A stretch of 64,000 nt of DNA from the NCBI RefSeq assembly GCF_024436055.1, contig NZ_JANFNH010000003.1, positions 124,001-188,000 on the forward strand, written 5' to 3'. The stretch comes from Streptantibioticus rubrisoli. Lineage in GTDB: Bacteria > Actinomycetota > Actinomycetes > Streptomycetales > Streptomycetaceae. Numbering within the stretch: the stretch's first letter is position 1; every line of letters starts with the position of its first letter. Shown piece by piece: positions 8,442 to 17,109 of this stretch. The position numbers and the translations under genes are program-made. Under the pieces are notes generated by a model that was given only the letters and a program-made list of their open reading frames with translations, was not told the origin of the DNA and searched no databases.

Positions 8442-9305
8442 TTACGGGTTGTCGGTGACGTGGAAGCCCGCGCCGTACACGCCGGGTTGGGCGGTGTCCC
8501 GGGCGCGCAGGTCGGCGAGGATGTTCGCCGAGCTGGTGTAGACGAAGGGCGGCACTCCGGCGACGACGGCCTTGGTGATACCGGCCCACGGTCCGGCAGC
8601 CTGGAAGCCGTTCTGGGCCGAGGGGTAGGCGCTGCCGGGCACGTGCCAGATCGCCGGACCTCCCGAGTCGCCAGCCTTGTGTGCGGCCCAGGACTGGTAG
8701 ACCCCGCCCGAGTTGTTGGTGATGCGCCCGTAGAAGACGCCGAGCTGACCGGAGACCACCAGCTCGTTGTCGTCCAACAAGCCCGCGCCGAGCAGGCGTT
8801 CGTCGTTCAGCGGCGGAGTGAGGGCGTTGGGGCTGGGCTTCCCGTCGGCGACCTCCACCTCACCCGTCTCCTTAAGGTACGGGCCCTGCGAGGAGAGCGT
8901 CACCGTCGGCACCAGCTCGATGATCATGTAGTCCTTGGTGGGGTGCCCGACCGTGGAGCCCTCGGGGTCCTTGAAATACCGCACGTACCCGATGGGTCCG
9001 AACGCGGTGTCGCTTCGATCGTAGACGGGCTGGATGTCCTCGGGGATGTCACGGTCGGAGTACCTCTTGTGGGGGAGCAGGCAGTGTCCCGCCGATATGG
9101 CGATCCTGCGTCCGTATCTGTCGTCGCCGACCGCACCGATCGTGCAGAAGGCGTTCGGCGTGTTCGGGCTGAACACGATCTGCATGGCGTTGAAGACCCG
9201 CTTCCCGGACCCGGCCTGGGCGGCGGACGCGCCCGTGACGCCGATCATGGCCAGCAGAACGCCCAGGACTCCGGCGAGGACGCCGACAACTCGTCGTTTG
9301 CGCAC
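8442..9305 (-). CDS. secreted trypsin-like (S1-type) serine protease
   Basis: A 287-residue exported protein with signal peptide VLAGVLGVLLAMIGVTGASA. The chymotrypsin-fold triad is visible: His74 in ISAGHCLLP, Asp124 in TKDYMIIEL and Ser213 in AGDSGGPAIW. The GTG start is chosen because GGAAGGA lies 7 bases upstream; an ATG at 9347 would add 14 residues before the basic signal region. First gene of the three-gene operon of secreted proteins. Likely a streptogrisin-distant endopeptidase; specificity is not readable. Confidence 0.83.
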   Translation of the reverse strand: MRKRRVVGVLAGVLGVLLAMIGVTGASAAQAGSGKRVFNAMQIVFSPNTPNAFCTIGAVGDDRYGRRIAISAGHCLLPHKRYSDRDIPEDIQPVYDRSDTAFGPIGYVRYFKDPEGSTVGHPTKDYMIIELVPTVTLSSQGPYLKETGEVEVADGKPSPNALTPPLNDERLLGAGLLDDNELVVSGQLGVFYGRITNNSGGVYQSWAAHKAGDSGGPAIWHVPGSAYPSAQNGFQAAGPWAGITKAVVAGVPPFVYTSSANILADLRARDTAQPGVYGAGFHVTDNP

Positions 9306-9688
9306 GCGCGTTTCCTTCCAACGGCTTGGAGGGTTGGGGGCAGACATGGCCAGACCGTCGCAGGGAGGAATGAAAGAGAAATGAAATCCGCGACGCCGGG
9401 TACGGCCACCTCACCCCGGGGGGAGGGACCCGCGCGCGTCCTCCAACACACCAGGGGCCAAAACCGCGGTCAGCTCCAGCGCACCGGGCGGCGGCCAGCC
9501 TCCGTCGAGCCCGCGGTGATCTCGGCTGGCCCCGCGGGCGGTGCCTTTGACACACTCTCGGTAGCAGCGTCACCACAGTTCGATCAGACCGCCAGGGAGG
9601 TCCTGCCAGTGGACGCGTTCGGCGAACGTCCGAACAGGCGAGCAGGGTCGCCATCCGGCCCGACCGGTGTGAGCCGAGGCAATCCGTC
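9306..9688. other. intergenic region between divergent genes
   Basis: No convincing gene. The stretch separates the protease operon (left, minus) from the ImmA/IrrE gene (right, plus) and must carry both promoters. A TTGACA hexamer at 9547-9552 lies on the plus strand, but no good -10 follows at 16-18 bases, so I do not call a promoter. Confidence 0.4.
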
Positions 9689-10201
9689 GTGAGGCGCTGG
9701 GACACCACGCGGCGTGACAGTCGCCGCTTCGTGCGGGAGCTGGGCCTGCCGCCGGTCGGCAACATCCGGGAGCTGCTGCCCGCGGTGGAGCAACGGACGG
9801 GGCATGCGATCCACATCGCGCCCGCCCCCGCGCTGGGCGGCAAGTTGGGCCTGTGCGGAATGTGGATACGGACGACGGACGGCGTTGACTACATATTCGT
9901 CCACGAGAAGACCAGCCGCGCCCACCAGGACCACATCATCGCGCACGAGTTGGCGCACATCCTGCGCAACCACCAAGGCGGTTCGGCCCTTTCACCCGCG
10001 AAGCCGGTGGGCAGTCGGCTGATCTCCACCCTCGAACCAGCGGCCGTCAAGATGATGCTGGGCCGCAGCGACTACGAGTACCAGGACGAGCGGGAGGCCG
10101 AGCTGATCGGCTCCTACCTCCAGCGTCACGTTCACCGGCCCCGCCGTCATGCCGGTGACGGTGATCGTGTGGCCGAGACGTTGCTGCGGATCGGAAGGTA
10201 G
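9689..10201 (+). CDS. ImmA/IrrE family metallo-endopeptidase
   Basis: A 170-residue protein with the zinc-binding HELAH motif (His86, Glu87, His90) and a downstream DEREAELIGSYL segment that supplies the third acidic ligand around residue 130. Family members cleave repressors (ImmA) or DdrO-type regulators (IrrE). GTG start. It lies 6 bases upstream of a multi-pass membrane protein of the MAB_1171c type, a pairing widespread in streptomycetes, which suggests a joint sensing role. No XRE regulator that could be the substrate is adjacent, although one commonly occurs in such loci. Confidence 0.85.
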   Translation: MRRWDTTRRDSRRFVRELGLPPVGNIRELLPAVEQRTGHAIHIAPAPALGGKLGLCGMWIRTTDGVDYIFVHEKTSRAHQDHIIAHELAHILRNHQGGSALSPAKPVGSRLISTLEPAAVKMMLGRSDYEYQDEREAELIGSYLQRHVHRPRRHAGDGDRVAETLLRIGR

Positions 10202-10207
10202 GAAGCC

Positions 10208-11443
10208 GTGCAGCAGCTCCTTCACCCGCTCTGCCTGACCCTGGCCGTCGCAGGATTCCTCCTGCTGCTGTGGCCCCCGGGACACCTGCGCCAGGACCGC
10301 GCGCTGGCCGCGCTCGCCGGGATCTACGGGTGCTCGGCGCTGTCGTTCCTGGTGTCCCTGGAACCGGTCTGGAGACTGCTGGACGACGTCACCGGTCGTC
10401 CGTCCACCGGCATCCTGGTGGCGTTCTGCTCCGTGGTGACCCTGCTGGCCCTGCAACCGGTCGTCCTCGCCCACTGGGCGCTTCCGCCGGACGAGGCCCG
10501 CAAGCGGGCCCGCCTGTGCACCACTGCCGGAGTGCTGGTCGTCCTGGCCCTGACGCTGCTGTTCTTCCAACTCACCCCTGCCGGCCGGACCACCCCACAG
10601 GGCTTCACCGCCAACTACATCCACACCGCCGCGTACCAGACGTATCTGACCGTCTATGTCGTCGTCTACGCCGTCGGTGAAGCCGTTCTGGCGCTGGGTT
10701 GTTGGCAGGCCGCCAGGCGCACGGACCAGGTGTGGATCGCCCGTGGACTGCGCGTAGTCGGGATTGGGGCGCTGCTGACCCTGGGCTACAGCGCCGTCCG
10801 GCTCGCCGATGTCGGCGCCGCGCTGGCCGACGTGAGCCCGCCGTCCGCGGCGGTCGAGAACCTCGCCTGGCTGTGTGCGGATGGCGGCACCACCCTGACC
10901 CTGGCCGGTTTCTTCGTACCGACCATGGCCGTGCACGCCATCCCCCGCATCCGCACCTGGGTGCGGGCGAACAACGACTACCGGAACCTGGCGCCACTGT
11001 GGGAGGCACTGCACCGCGCCGTGCCCACCGTCGCGCTCCAGCCCGCCCGTACCACCGTCACCAACCGCATACGCCTGTGGAACCCCGGTTGGCATCTGTA
11101 CCGTCGCGCCGTGGAGATCCGCGACGGGCAGTGCGCCCTGGGACCCCACCTTGAGGAGTCGGTACGAACCGCGGCCGAGCGGCGCCACCGTGCCGCCGGT
11201 CTCACCGGAACCGAACTGGCCGCGGCCGTAACCGCTGAACAGCTGCGGGCCGCGCTCATCGCCCATCGTCGCGGGGAGACCCCCGAGACCCCGGCCGAAT
11301 ACGCGGACGCCGGTACCCGCGAGGACGTGCGTACGCCACAGGACGACATCCGCGCGCTGCTCCTTGTCGCGGCGCACTTCCAAACCCCGGCCACAGAACA
11401 GGAGTCCGCGACGCATGGATCTGACGCGTCTGTCCGCCCGTGA
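10208..11443 (+). CDS. MAB_1171c-like multi-pass membrane protein
   Basis: A 411-residue protein. The first about 250 residues contain seven hydrophobic segments, starting with LCLTLAVAGFLLLLWPPGH; the rest is a soluble tail rich in charged residues (NNDYRNLAPLWEALHRAVP). This matches the family annotated as putative transporters that accompany ImmA/IrrE peptidases. Transport has not been shown for the family to my knowledge, and the architecture would equally suit a membrane sensor. GTG start with a nearby GGAAGGTAGGAAG-type site. Its 3' end overlaps the amidase start by 29 bases. Confidence 0.75.
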   Translation: MQQLLHPLCLTLAVAGFLLLLWPPGHLRQDRALAALAGIYGCSALSFLVSLEPVWRLLDDVTGRPSTGILVAFCSVVTLLALQPVVLAHWALPPDEARKRARLCTTAGVLVVLALTLLFFQLTPAGRTTPQGFTANYIHTAAYQTYLTVYVVVYAVGEAVLALGCWQAARRTDQVWIARGLRVVGIGALLTLGYSAVRLADVGAALADVSPPSAAVENLAWLCADGGTTLTLAGFFVPTMAVHAIPRIRTWVRANNDYRNLAPLWEALHRAVPTVALQPARTTVTNRIRLWNPGWHLYRRAVEIRDGQCALGPHLEESVRTAAERRHRAAGLTGTELAAAVTAEQLRAALIAHRRGETPETPAEYADAGTREDVRTPQDDIRALLLVAAHFQTPATEQESATHGSDASVRP

Positions 11444-12836
11444 GCAACTGCGCGCCCTGGAGCGAGGAGAAGTCTCCAGCCGCGAACTGACCACCGCGCA
11501 TCTGGAGCGCATCGCCCGGCACCCGGAACACAACGCGGTCGTCACCGTCGACGGTGACCGCGCGCTGGCGGCGGCGGACGCCTCGGACCAGCGGCGCGCC
11601 AGTGGCCAGGCCGGTGGAGCACTGCTCGGGCTGCCGGTCACCATCAAGGACTCGCTGGAGACCGAAGGACTGCGTACCACCTGCGGCGCGCAGGAGTTGG
11701 CCGGGCACGTACCGGAGCGGGACGCCGACGCGGTTGCGCGGTTGCGCGCCGCGGGCGCGGTCGTCCTCGGCAAGACCAACACCCCGCCGCTGTGCCAGGA
11801 CATCCAAACCAGCAACCCGCTGTTCGGCGGCACACCCAACCCACACGATCCGCAGCGCACGGCCGGAGGTTCATCCGGCGGCCCGGCCGTCGCGGTGGCA
11901 AGCCGTCTGAGCCCCTTGGACATCGGCAGCGACCTCGCGGGATCGCTGCGGCTGCCCGCACACTACTGCGGGGTTCACGGCCTGCGCCCCAGCTACGGCA
12001 TCGTTCCGACCCGAGGCCACCTTCCCCGCCCGCCCGGCTGGCTTTCGACATCGGACATGCTCACCATCGGCCCCCTCGCACGCAGTGCGGCCGACCTCGA
12101 ACTCGCCCTGAGCGTGCTGGCCGGCCCCGCACCTGACGACAGCCCGGCATGGCGGCTGGAGTTGCCCGCCCCGCGGCACGAACGGCTACCCGAACACCGC
12201 ATCGGCATCTGGGCCGACGACCCGTACTGCGCTGTGGACGCGGAGACCGGAGCCCTCCTTGAGCGGCTCGCCAAGGAACTGCTCGACGCGGGCACCTACA
12301 CGGACGACACCACACGGCCCGTCAGCATGGCCGACTCCGACCGCCTCTTCCAGTCCCTGATGTTCGCGGGCTCCTCCGCCAGTGCCACTCCGGAGGCGTT
12401 CGCGGCCGAAGTCCAACTCGCCGACACACTGGCTCCCGAAGACCGGTCCGCGCGGACGCTCTACCCACGAGCCCGCACCATGCGGCACCGGGACTGGCTC
12501 CTGGCGAACGAGGAACGCCAACGGCTGCGCAAGCGGTGGGCGGCCTACTTCGACGACATCGACATCCTCATCACCCCCGCCGCCCCGACGGCCGCGGTGC
12601 CCGACCAGACCGGCGTACCGGTCCCCGAGCGCCACATCACCGTGGACGGCGAGCGCCGTCCGTACTGGCAGCAGACCACCTGGCTCAACCTGGCCAGCCT
12701 CGTCCATCTCCCGGCCGCGACCGTCCCGTTGGGACACACGGCCGAAGGCCTGCCGCTGAGTGTCCAACTCATCGGTCCCCACCTGGCAGACCGCACCGTC
12801 CTTCACATGGCGAGTCTGCTGACCGAGGGACGTTGA
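11415..12836 (+). CDS. amidase signature (AS) family amidase
   Basis: A 473-residue amidase. The Ser-cisSer-Lys triad can be placed: Lys78 in VTIKDSLE, the Ser pair at 153-154 in TAGGSSGGPAVAVAS, and nucleophile Ser177 in GSDLAGSLRLPA. GKTNTPPLCQD is the usual strand before the signature. The ATG lies inside the end of the preceding gene, so the two are likely cotranslated. Family members hydrolyse carboxamides, including tRNA-linked Gln, small amides and nylon oligomers; here the substrate is unknown. The canonical GG before the nucleophile is AG, a mild deviation. Confidence 0.9.
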   Translation: MDLTRLSAREQLRALERGEVSSRELTTAHLERIARHPEHNAVVTVDGDRALAAADASDQRRASGQAGGALLGLPVTIKDSLETEGLRTTCGAQELAGHVPERDADAVARLRAAGAVVLGKTNTPPLCQDIQTSNPLFGGTPNPHDPQRTAGGSSGGPAVAVASRLSPLDIGSDLAGSLRLPAHYCGVHGLRPSYGIVPTRGHLPRPPGWLSTSDMLTIGPLARSAADLELALSVLAGPAPDDSPAWRLELPAPRHERLPEHRIGIWADDPYCAVDAETGALLERLAKELLDAGTYTDDTTRPVSMADSDRLFQSLMFAGSSASATPEAFAAEVQLADTLAPEDRSARTLYPRARTMRHRDWLLANEERQRLRKRWAAYFDDIDILITPAAPTAAVPDQTGVPVPERHITVDGERRPYWQQTTWLNLASLVHLPAATVPLGHTAEGLPLSVQLIGPHLADRTVLHMASLLTEGR

Positions 12837-12895
12837 TGGCATGACGCCCGCCCGCCTGTGACCTTGATCACCGGCAGTCAGTGAGATGTGGGCAA

Positions 12896-12928
12896 CCGCC
12901 CGGGTTTGCCGTCTTTCCGCCCGGGCGG
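12896..12928 (+). terminator. hairpin after the amidase gene
   Basis: A 9-base perfect stem (CCGCCCGGG at 12896-12904 with CCCGGGCGG at 12920-12928) around a 15-base loop. There is no T tract, as is common in actinomycetes. Confidence 0.45.
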
Positions 12929-12955
12929 CCCGGATCGGGCGCGACGGAAAAACCC

Positions 12956-12985
12956 GTCACACCGTCTTCACTTTGCCTTTACGAT
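12956..12985 (+). promoter_or_regulatory. possible promoter of the small secreted protein gene
   Basis: GTCACA at 12956-12961 and TACGAT at 12980-12985 with an 18-base spacer, about 80 bases before the start codon. Sequence resemblance only. Confidence 0.3.
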
Positions 12986-13066
12986 CTTGGCTTGCCGCAC
13001 CGCGAGCCTCCCCCCACCACCGCGACGGCCTCTCATTCTGCTTTTCCGACCCAGAAAGAGGTCTCC

Positions 13067-13669
13067 ATGAAGTTCCGCCGCGCCCTGGTCACGGTCGCCA
13101 CGACCGCGGCCATCGCCCCCGCCGCGCTGATGGCCGCCCCCTCGGCCTTCGCCGCCAGCGCCGCGCCCTCGGCCCCGTCCGCCGCGTCCGGTCTGTGCAT
13201 GACCGGCAAACCGTCGTACCGGCCTGTTCTGCACACCGCTCTCAAGGGCCTGCCCAACAAGATCGCCGCAGGCAGTGGTTGGCACAACTTCACGCTGACC
13301 ATCGACAACCCCTCGCAGTCCCGGTTCTCCAACATCCGTCTGTTCGCGGGCGTCAGCTCGACCTACGTCGGCTTCAAGGCGTTCCCGACCAGCCAGGTCT
13401 CGCTGCAGGCGTACTTCCCCAAGACCAAGCGGTGGGAGGACGTCACCGACACCGCGGGACACACTGACGGCTACTTCGGCCAGGGTTGGCTCGGCCCGCA
13501 CACCCACATCAACGTGCCGATGCGCATCAACGTCAAGAAGAGCGCCCCGGTGGGCAAGGCGATGACCCTCGGCGCCGGTTTCTACCAGGACGCGCAGCAC
13601 AAGTGCACGGCGATCACCGCCGCCACCTACAAGCTGCAGATCACCGCCCCGGCGCGGCACACCCGCTGA
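13067..13669 (+). CDS. small secreted protein of unknown function
   Basis: A 200-residue protein with a strong signal peptide (FRRALVTVATTAAIAPAALM, cleavage after SAFAA). The mature part has two Cys residues (in GLCMTG and HKCTAI) that could form one disulphide, and a beta-rich character (HNFTLTIDNPSQSRFSNIRL). The start is an ATG with AGAAAGAGG upstream. It is flanked by its own hairpins on both sides, so it is monocistronic. I do not recognise a named family. Confidence 0.8.
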   Translation: MKFRRALVTVATTAAIAPAALMAAPSAFAASAAPSAPSAASGLCMTGKPSYRPVLHTALKGLPNKIAAGSGWHNFTLTIDNPSQSRFSNIRLFAGVSSTYVGFKAFPTSQVSLQAYFPKTKRWEDVTDTAGHTDGYFGQGWLGPHTHINVPMRINVKKSAPVGKAMTLGAGFYQDAQHKCTAITAATYKLQITAPARHTR

Positions 13670-13682
13670 CGCGACGGCCATG

Positions 13683-13721
13683 GGTAGGGCCCGCACCCCC
13701 GCGAGGCGTGCGGGCCCTACC
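13683..13721 (+). terminator. strong hairpin terminator
   Basis: A 14-base perfect stem (GGTAGGGCCCGCAC at 13683-13696 and its complement at 13708-13721) around an 11-base loop, starting 13 bases after the stop codon of the secreted protein gene. Confidence 0.8.
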
Positions 13722-13856
13722 GCTTGTGCCGTCCTCCGCCCAGGCGTTCCGGATCGTCTCCTGGTCATCCGCTACCAGCGCGCCGAAGCCACCAGATGTG
13801 ATCGCCCGCCGGTCGCGGACCGTATGCGCTTCGGGGCGTCACGTCACGAGTGGGGC

Positions 13857-14045
13857 TCAGTCCTCCGCCGCGTCCTCGGTGATCCCCTCGGTGAACTCCC
13901 ACCAGGCGAGCGGCAGCCAGTCGCCGTGGACGAAAGCGTCGACCGTCGCTCCACGGCCGCGGATGGCGACCTTGGTGCCGGGCGGATAGGTGGTGCCGGA
14001 CAGGCCGGGGACCGGGACGATCAGGGTCCCGAAGCGTGGTGCCAC
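13857..14045 (-). CDS. small hypothetical protein, 62 residues
   Basis: A short minus-strand gene with a GTG start and a convincing AAGGAGG site 8 bases upstream. The sequence is rich in beta-like turns (SGTTYPPGTKVAIRGRG, then WLPLAWWEF) and ends in an acidic tail. It resembles small SH3-like domains, but this is only an impression. It follows the LysR-like gene on the same strand after 38 bases and may be cotranscribed with it. Confidence 0.65.
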   Translation of the reverse strand: MAPRFGTLIVPVPGLSGTTYPPGTKVAIRGRGATVDAFVHGDWLPLAWWEFTEGITEDAAED

Positions 14046-14083
14046 TGTCCCGTCCTCCTTCGCGGCGCGGAGCGTGGCCGCGG

Positions 14084-14842
14084 CTACGACCGGCGGCGGG
14101 GTTTTCCGCGCTTGGCGCCGCTCGAACCCCGGCGCGGGTTCCGGCCGGTTGACTTGCCGGGCGCGGGCTTGTGCCGCGCGCCGCCGCCGGTTTCGGTGCG
14201 CTTGTTCTGCTGCGGCTGCCCGGGCGCCGGGCGGCGCCCCCGGGTGCTGTTGACCGTCCGGCCGCGGACGATCCCGATGAAGTCGTCCACCATGTCGGTG
14301 GTGGCGTCCTCGCGCCAGGACAGCGCCACCCGGGACCGCGGGGCGTCCGTCACCGGCCGGTAGGTGAGGTCCCTACGGTGGTGCAGCCGGGCGAGGGACT
14401 GCGGGACGACGAGCAGTCCCACCCCCGCCGCCACCAGTTCGACGGCGTCCGCCGTGGTGGCCGGGCGCTCGATCGCGGGCTGGCCCGGCCGACGTTCCCA
14501 CTCCAGCGTCTCGTCCAGCGGATGGAACACCACCTCGTCGGCCAGCTCCTCGGCGGACACCTCGTCCACCGCGGCCACGATGTGGTCCTTCGGGACCACG
14601 ACCACCGTCGTCTCGGTGTAGAGCGGGATGGCGCTCAGGTCCGTCCGGTCGAACGGCAACCGCACGAAGCCCGCGTCGGCGTCACGGCGACGTAGCACGT
14701 CGGGCGCCTCGGCGGCGGGCACCTGGATGAGCTCAAGTGGGATGTCGGGCAGCCGCTCGTGCCAGATCCGAACCCACTTGGCGGGGATCACGCCCGGTAC
14801 GTACGCCAGCCGGAACGAGGGGGGTACTTCCGAGCCTGTCAC
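14084..14842 (-). CDS. LysR-type substrate-binding domain protein without HTH
   Basis: A 252-residue protein. Residues about 9-190 match a LysR periplasmic-binding-like effector domain (RLAYVPGVIPAKWVRIWHER, DADAGFVRLPF, VAAGVGLLVVPQSLARL). The N-terminal winged helix of LysR regulators is absent. In its place the C-terminus carries about 55 residues that are extremely rich in Arg, Lys, Gly and Pro (RGRTVNSTRGRRPAPGQPQQ, then RGSSGAKRGKPRRRS), which could bind nucleic acid. It is divergent from the DUF5997 gene with 58 bases between, an arrangement seen in other streptomycetes. It may regulate its neighbour by a non-LysR mechanism. Confidence 0.8.
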   Translation of the reverse strand: MTGSEVPPSFRLAYVPGVIPAKWVRIWHERLPDIPLELIQVPAAEAPDVLRRRDADAGFVRLPFDRTDLSAIPLYTETTVVVVPKDHIVAAVDEVSAEELADEVVFHPLDETLEWERRPGQPAIERPATTADAVELVAAGVGLLVVPQSLARLHHRRDLTYRPVTDAPRSRVALSWREDATTDMVDDFIGIVRGRTVNSTRGRRPAPGQPQQNKRTETGGGARHKPAPGKSTGRNPRRGSSGAKRGKPRRRS

Positions 14843-14900
14843 ATGGCCAGGTTACCGGGCGTGGTCAAAGCGGGTGCACGCGCTCGATATCCTTGACGGC

Positions 14901-15305
14901 ATGACGTCGCGCAACAGCACCCAGACCATGAAGCCCGCCACGGCGGCGAAGAAGCTGGGTGTGTACCTCGAAGCCACCCCCGCGCAGTTCCGGGAGGGTG
15001 TCGTCACGCGCGACGAGCTCAACGCCCTGCAGGCTGACCCGCCGGAGTGGCTGCGCGAGCTGCGGCGCAACGGCCCGCACCCCCGGCCGGTCGTCGCGGC
15101 GAAGCTGGGCGTCTCCATCTCGGGCCTCGCCCGCGGCGGCGTCACCGAGCCGCTCACCACCGAGCAGATCGACGCACTGAAGCGGGACCTGCCCGAGTGG
15201 CTGCAAAAGGAGCGCGCCACCCAGGCCGAGGTCCGCAAGGAGACGGCGCGCCTCAAGGAGCAGCAGGCGGCGAAGAGCGCCGAGCCCCGGCGTCCGCGTT
15301 CCTGA
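14901..15305 (+). CDS. DUF5997 family protein
   Basis: A 134-residue protein with KPATAAKKLGVYLEATPAQF at the start and PPEWLRELRRNGPHPRPVVA in the middle, matching the DUF5997 family of actinomycetes. VVAAKLGVSISGLARGG reads like a helix-turn-helix, so a DNA-related role is possible. The C-terminus is a charged helix (RKETARLKEQQAAK). It faces the LysR-like gene across a short divergent promoter region. Function unknown. Confidence 0.8.
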   Translation: MTSRNSTQTMKPATAAKKLGVYLEATPAQFREGVVTRDELNALQADPPEWLRELRRNGPHPRPVVAAKLGVSISGLARGGVTEPLTTEQIDALKRDLPEWLQKERATQAEVRKETARLKEQQAAKSAEPRRPRS

Positions 15306-15379
15306 CGCTCACGCAGGCGGCGGCCGGGCCGCCACGGGCGGCTGTGACCTGCGCCCCGCGCGCCGTCGCCGCGTGATGC

Positions 15380-15415
15380 GGTGCCCGGTGTCCGTATACG
15401 GACGGTGTGGGCACC
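15380..15415. promoter_or_regulatory. nested palindrome, candidate operator upstream of MFS gene
   Basis: A perfect 14-base palindrome GTCCGTATACGGAC at 15390-15403 lies inside an outer pair of complementary 7-mers, GGTGCCC at 15380-15386 and GGGCACC at 15409-15415. It sits about 165 bases before the start of the MFS exporter gene. The core looks like a TetR- or MarR-type binding site. The outer arms could also form a terminator for the DUF5997 gene. Confidence 0.5.
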
Positions 15416-15580
15416 GATACGCCTGGATCCGGCGATTTGACACCAGAAGGTACCTTTGTCGACGGACTACTGGCGTGCCGGGAACGGCATTCGCCTCGCC
15501 GGAGACTCACCCGCGCGCACCCTGAAGGCACCGCGCTGTGCCGCGCTCCCGGGGATCACCGCACCACCGATCAGCTGAGC

Positions 15581-17056
15581 ATGGGACCCTCCTTGGCCGA
15601 AAACATCACCCTCGACCGTGCCGACGGCCTCGACACAGCCCGGGGCGCCGACGCGTCCGGCAACCGGACCGTTCGCATCGGCGTCCTCGTCACCGCGCTG
15701 CTCACGGCGTGTATCGCCTTCCAGCTCAACGCGAGCATGCTCAGCCCAGCGCTGAAGAACATCCAGGACAGCCTGCACGCCACAGCCGCCGAGGTGGGGC
15801 TCACCCAGACCGCCTTCTTCACCTCGGCGGCGCTGTTCTCGCTGTTCCTGCCGCGGCTCGGTGATGTGATCGGCCGCCGCAAGGTGCTGGTGGGGATGCT
15901 GGCCCTGATGGCCGTCGGGTGTGTGGTGGCCGCGCTGGCGACGAGCGTCCCGATGCTGTTCGTGGGCCGGATCCTGCAGGGCGCGTCCGGGCCCGCCGTA
16001 CCGCTCTGCCTGATCATGCTGCGGGTCGAGGTCACCGAGCCGAAGCGGTACGGGACCCTGCTCGGCGTGATCACCGCGGTCAACGGTGGCGTCGCCGGTG
16101 TCGACTCCGTCGGTGGTGGGTTCCTGGCGGACAAGCACGGCTTCCAGGCGGTCTTCTGGGCGATGGCCGCGGTGGCGGCGATCGCCACGGTCATGGCGGC
16201 CACCATGACGCCGGAGAGCAAGGTCGCCGACGCGAAGCGGATGGACTGGCCGGGTGTCGGACTGCTCGTGGTGTCGGTCGGTTCACTGCTCATCGCGTTG
16301 AACGAGGCAGGGAAACTGGCCGCGGCCAACTGGCCCCTTGTGGCCGGGCTCACGGTCGTCGCCGCCATCGCCTTCGGGCTGTTCTGGCGCACCGAGGGCC
16401 GCAGTTCGCATCCGCTGGTGGCGACCCGGCACCTAAAGGTGCGGTCCACCTGGGCGATCCTGCTGACCACCGTGCTCACCATGACCGGTGTGTTCGCCGT
16501 CATGAACGGGCTGATTCCCGCCTTCGCGCAGGACGCGAAGGCGGGCCTGGGGATGTCCGCCGAGCAGTCGGCGTGGTGGACGCTCACTCCGTACGCGCTG
16601 GCCGGTCTGGCCATGGGGCCGCTCGCCGGTCGGCTCGCCGCGACCTTCGGGTACGGGCGCGTACTGCGGCTGGGGCTGGTCGGGGCCGTGGCGTCGATCG
16701 CCTTGATGATCGTCACGCTCCCCGCGCACTCGCAACTCATGCTGCTGGCCGGGTCGATCCTGGTGGGCATCACCTACGCCGGTGTGGCGAACATCGTGCT
16801 CAACGGACTGGGCATCGTGCTCTCCCCGAGCGAGAACCCCGGCTTCCTGCCCGGCCTCAACGCGGGCGCGTTCAACCTCGGCGCGGGGCTCAGCTTCGCG
16901 GTGCTGTACGCGGTGAACACGGCGGCGCTGCCCACTGACGCGACGTCATCCGCCGGTTACACGGCCAGCATGATCGCCGGTGTCACCATCCTGGCCGCGG
17001 CCATCGCGACATCGTTCCTGATCCCCAAGCCGGTCTCCGCGGAGGCGGGCGCCTGA
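15581..17056 (+). CDS. MFS transporter (DHA2-like, 14 segments)
   Basis: A 491-residue membrane protein with about 14 hydrophobic segments. The motif GDVIGRRKVLVG after the second segment is the MFS motif A. GRILQGASGPAVPLCLIML matches the drug/proton antiporter signature region. Such proteins export drugs or metabolites by proton exchange. The ATG at 15581 is picked because it places a short soluble segment before the first membrane helix; there is no strong ribosome-binding site, so an upstream start is possible. A palindromic candidate operator lies upstream. Confidence 0.87.
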   Translation: MGPSLAENITLDRADGLDTARGADASGNRTVRIGVLVTALLTACIAFQLNASMLSPALKNIQDSLHATAAEVGLTQTAFFTSAALFSLFLPRLGDVIGRRKVLVGMLALMAVGCVVAALATSVPMLFVGRILQGASGPAVPLCLIMLRVEVTEPKRYGTLLGVITAVNGGVAGVDSVGGGFLADKHGFQAVFWAMAAVAAIATVMAATMTPESKVADAKRMDWPGVGLLVVSVGSLLIALNEAGKLAAANWPLVAGLTVVAAIAFGLFWRTEGRSSHPLVATRHLKVRSTWAILLTTVLTMTGVFAVMNGLIPAFAQDAKAGLGMSAEQSAWWTLTPYALAGLAMGPLAGRLAATFGYGRVLRLGLVGAVASIALMIVTLPAHSQLMLLAGSILVGITYAGVANIVLNGLGIVLSPSENPGFLPGLNAGAFNLGAGLSFAVLYAVNTAALPTDATSSAGYTASMIAGVTILAAAIATSFLIPKPVSAEAGA

Positions 17057-17073
17057 GCGGTGCGGCACCCACC

Positions 17074-17109
17074 CGGCAGGGCCCCGGTCAGCGGACCGGG
17101 GCCCTGCCG
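17074..17109 (+). terminator. strong hairpin terminator after MFS gene
   Basis: A 16-base perfect stem (17074-17089 with 17094-17109, core GGCAGGGCCCCGGTC) around the loop AGCG, 17 bases after the stop codon. Confidence 0.85.

Noticed and set aside
9547-9575. TTGACA in front of the ImmA/IrrE gene as a promoter
   Set aside because: No acceptable -10 hexamer follows at 16-18 bases.
7029-9692. Very long open frame on the plus strand opposite the secreted-protein operon
   Set aside because: It is antisense to three genes with signal peptides, catalytic motifs and ribosome-binding sites. Long antisense frames are an expected result of high G+C codon bias.
15437-15470. TTGACA upstream of the first MFS gene as a promoter
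   Set aside because: The -10 region at the right spacing reads CGACGG, which is a poor match.
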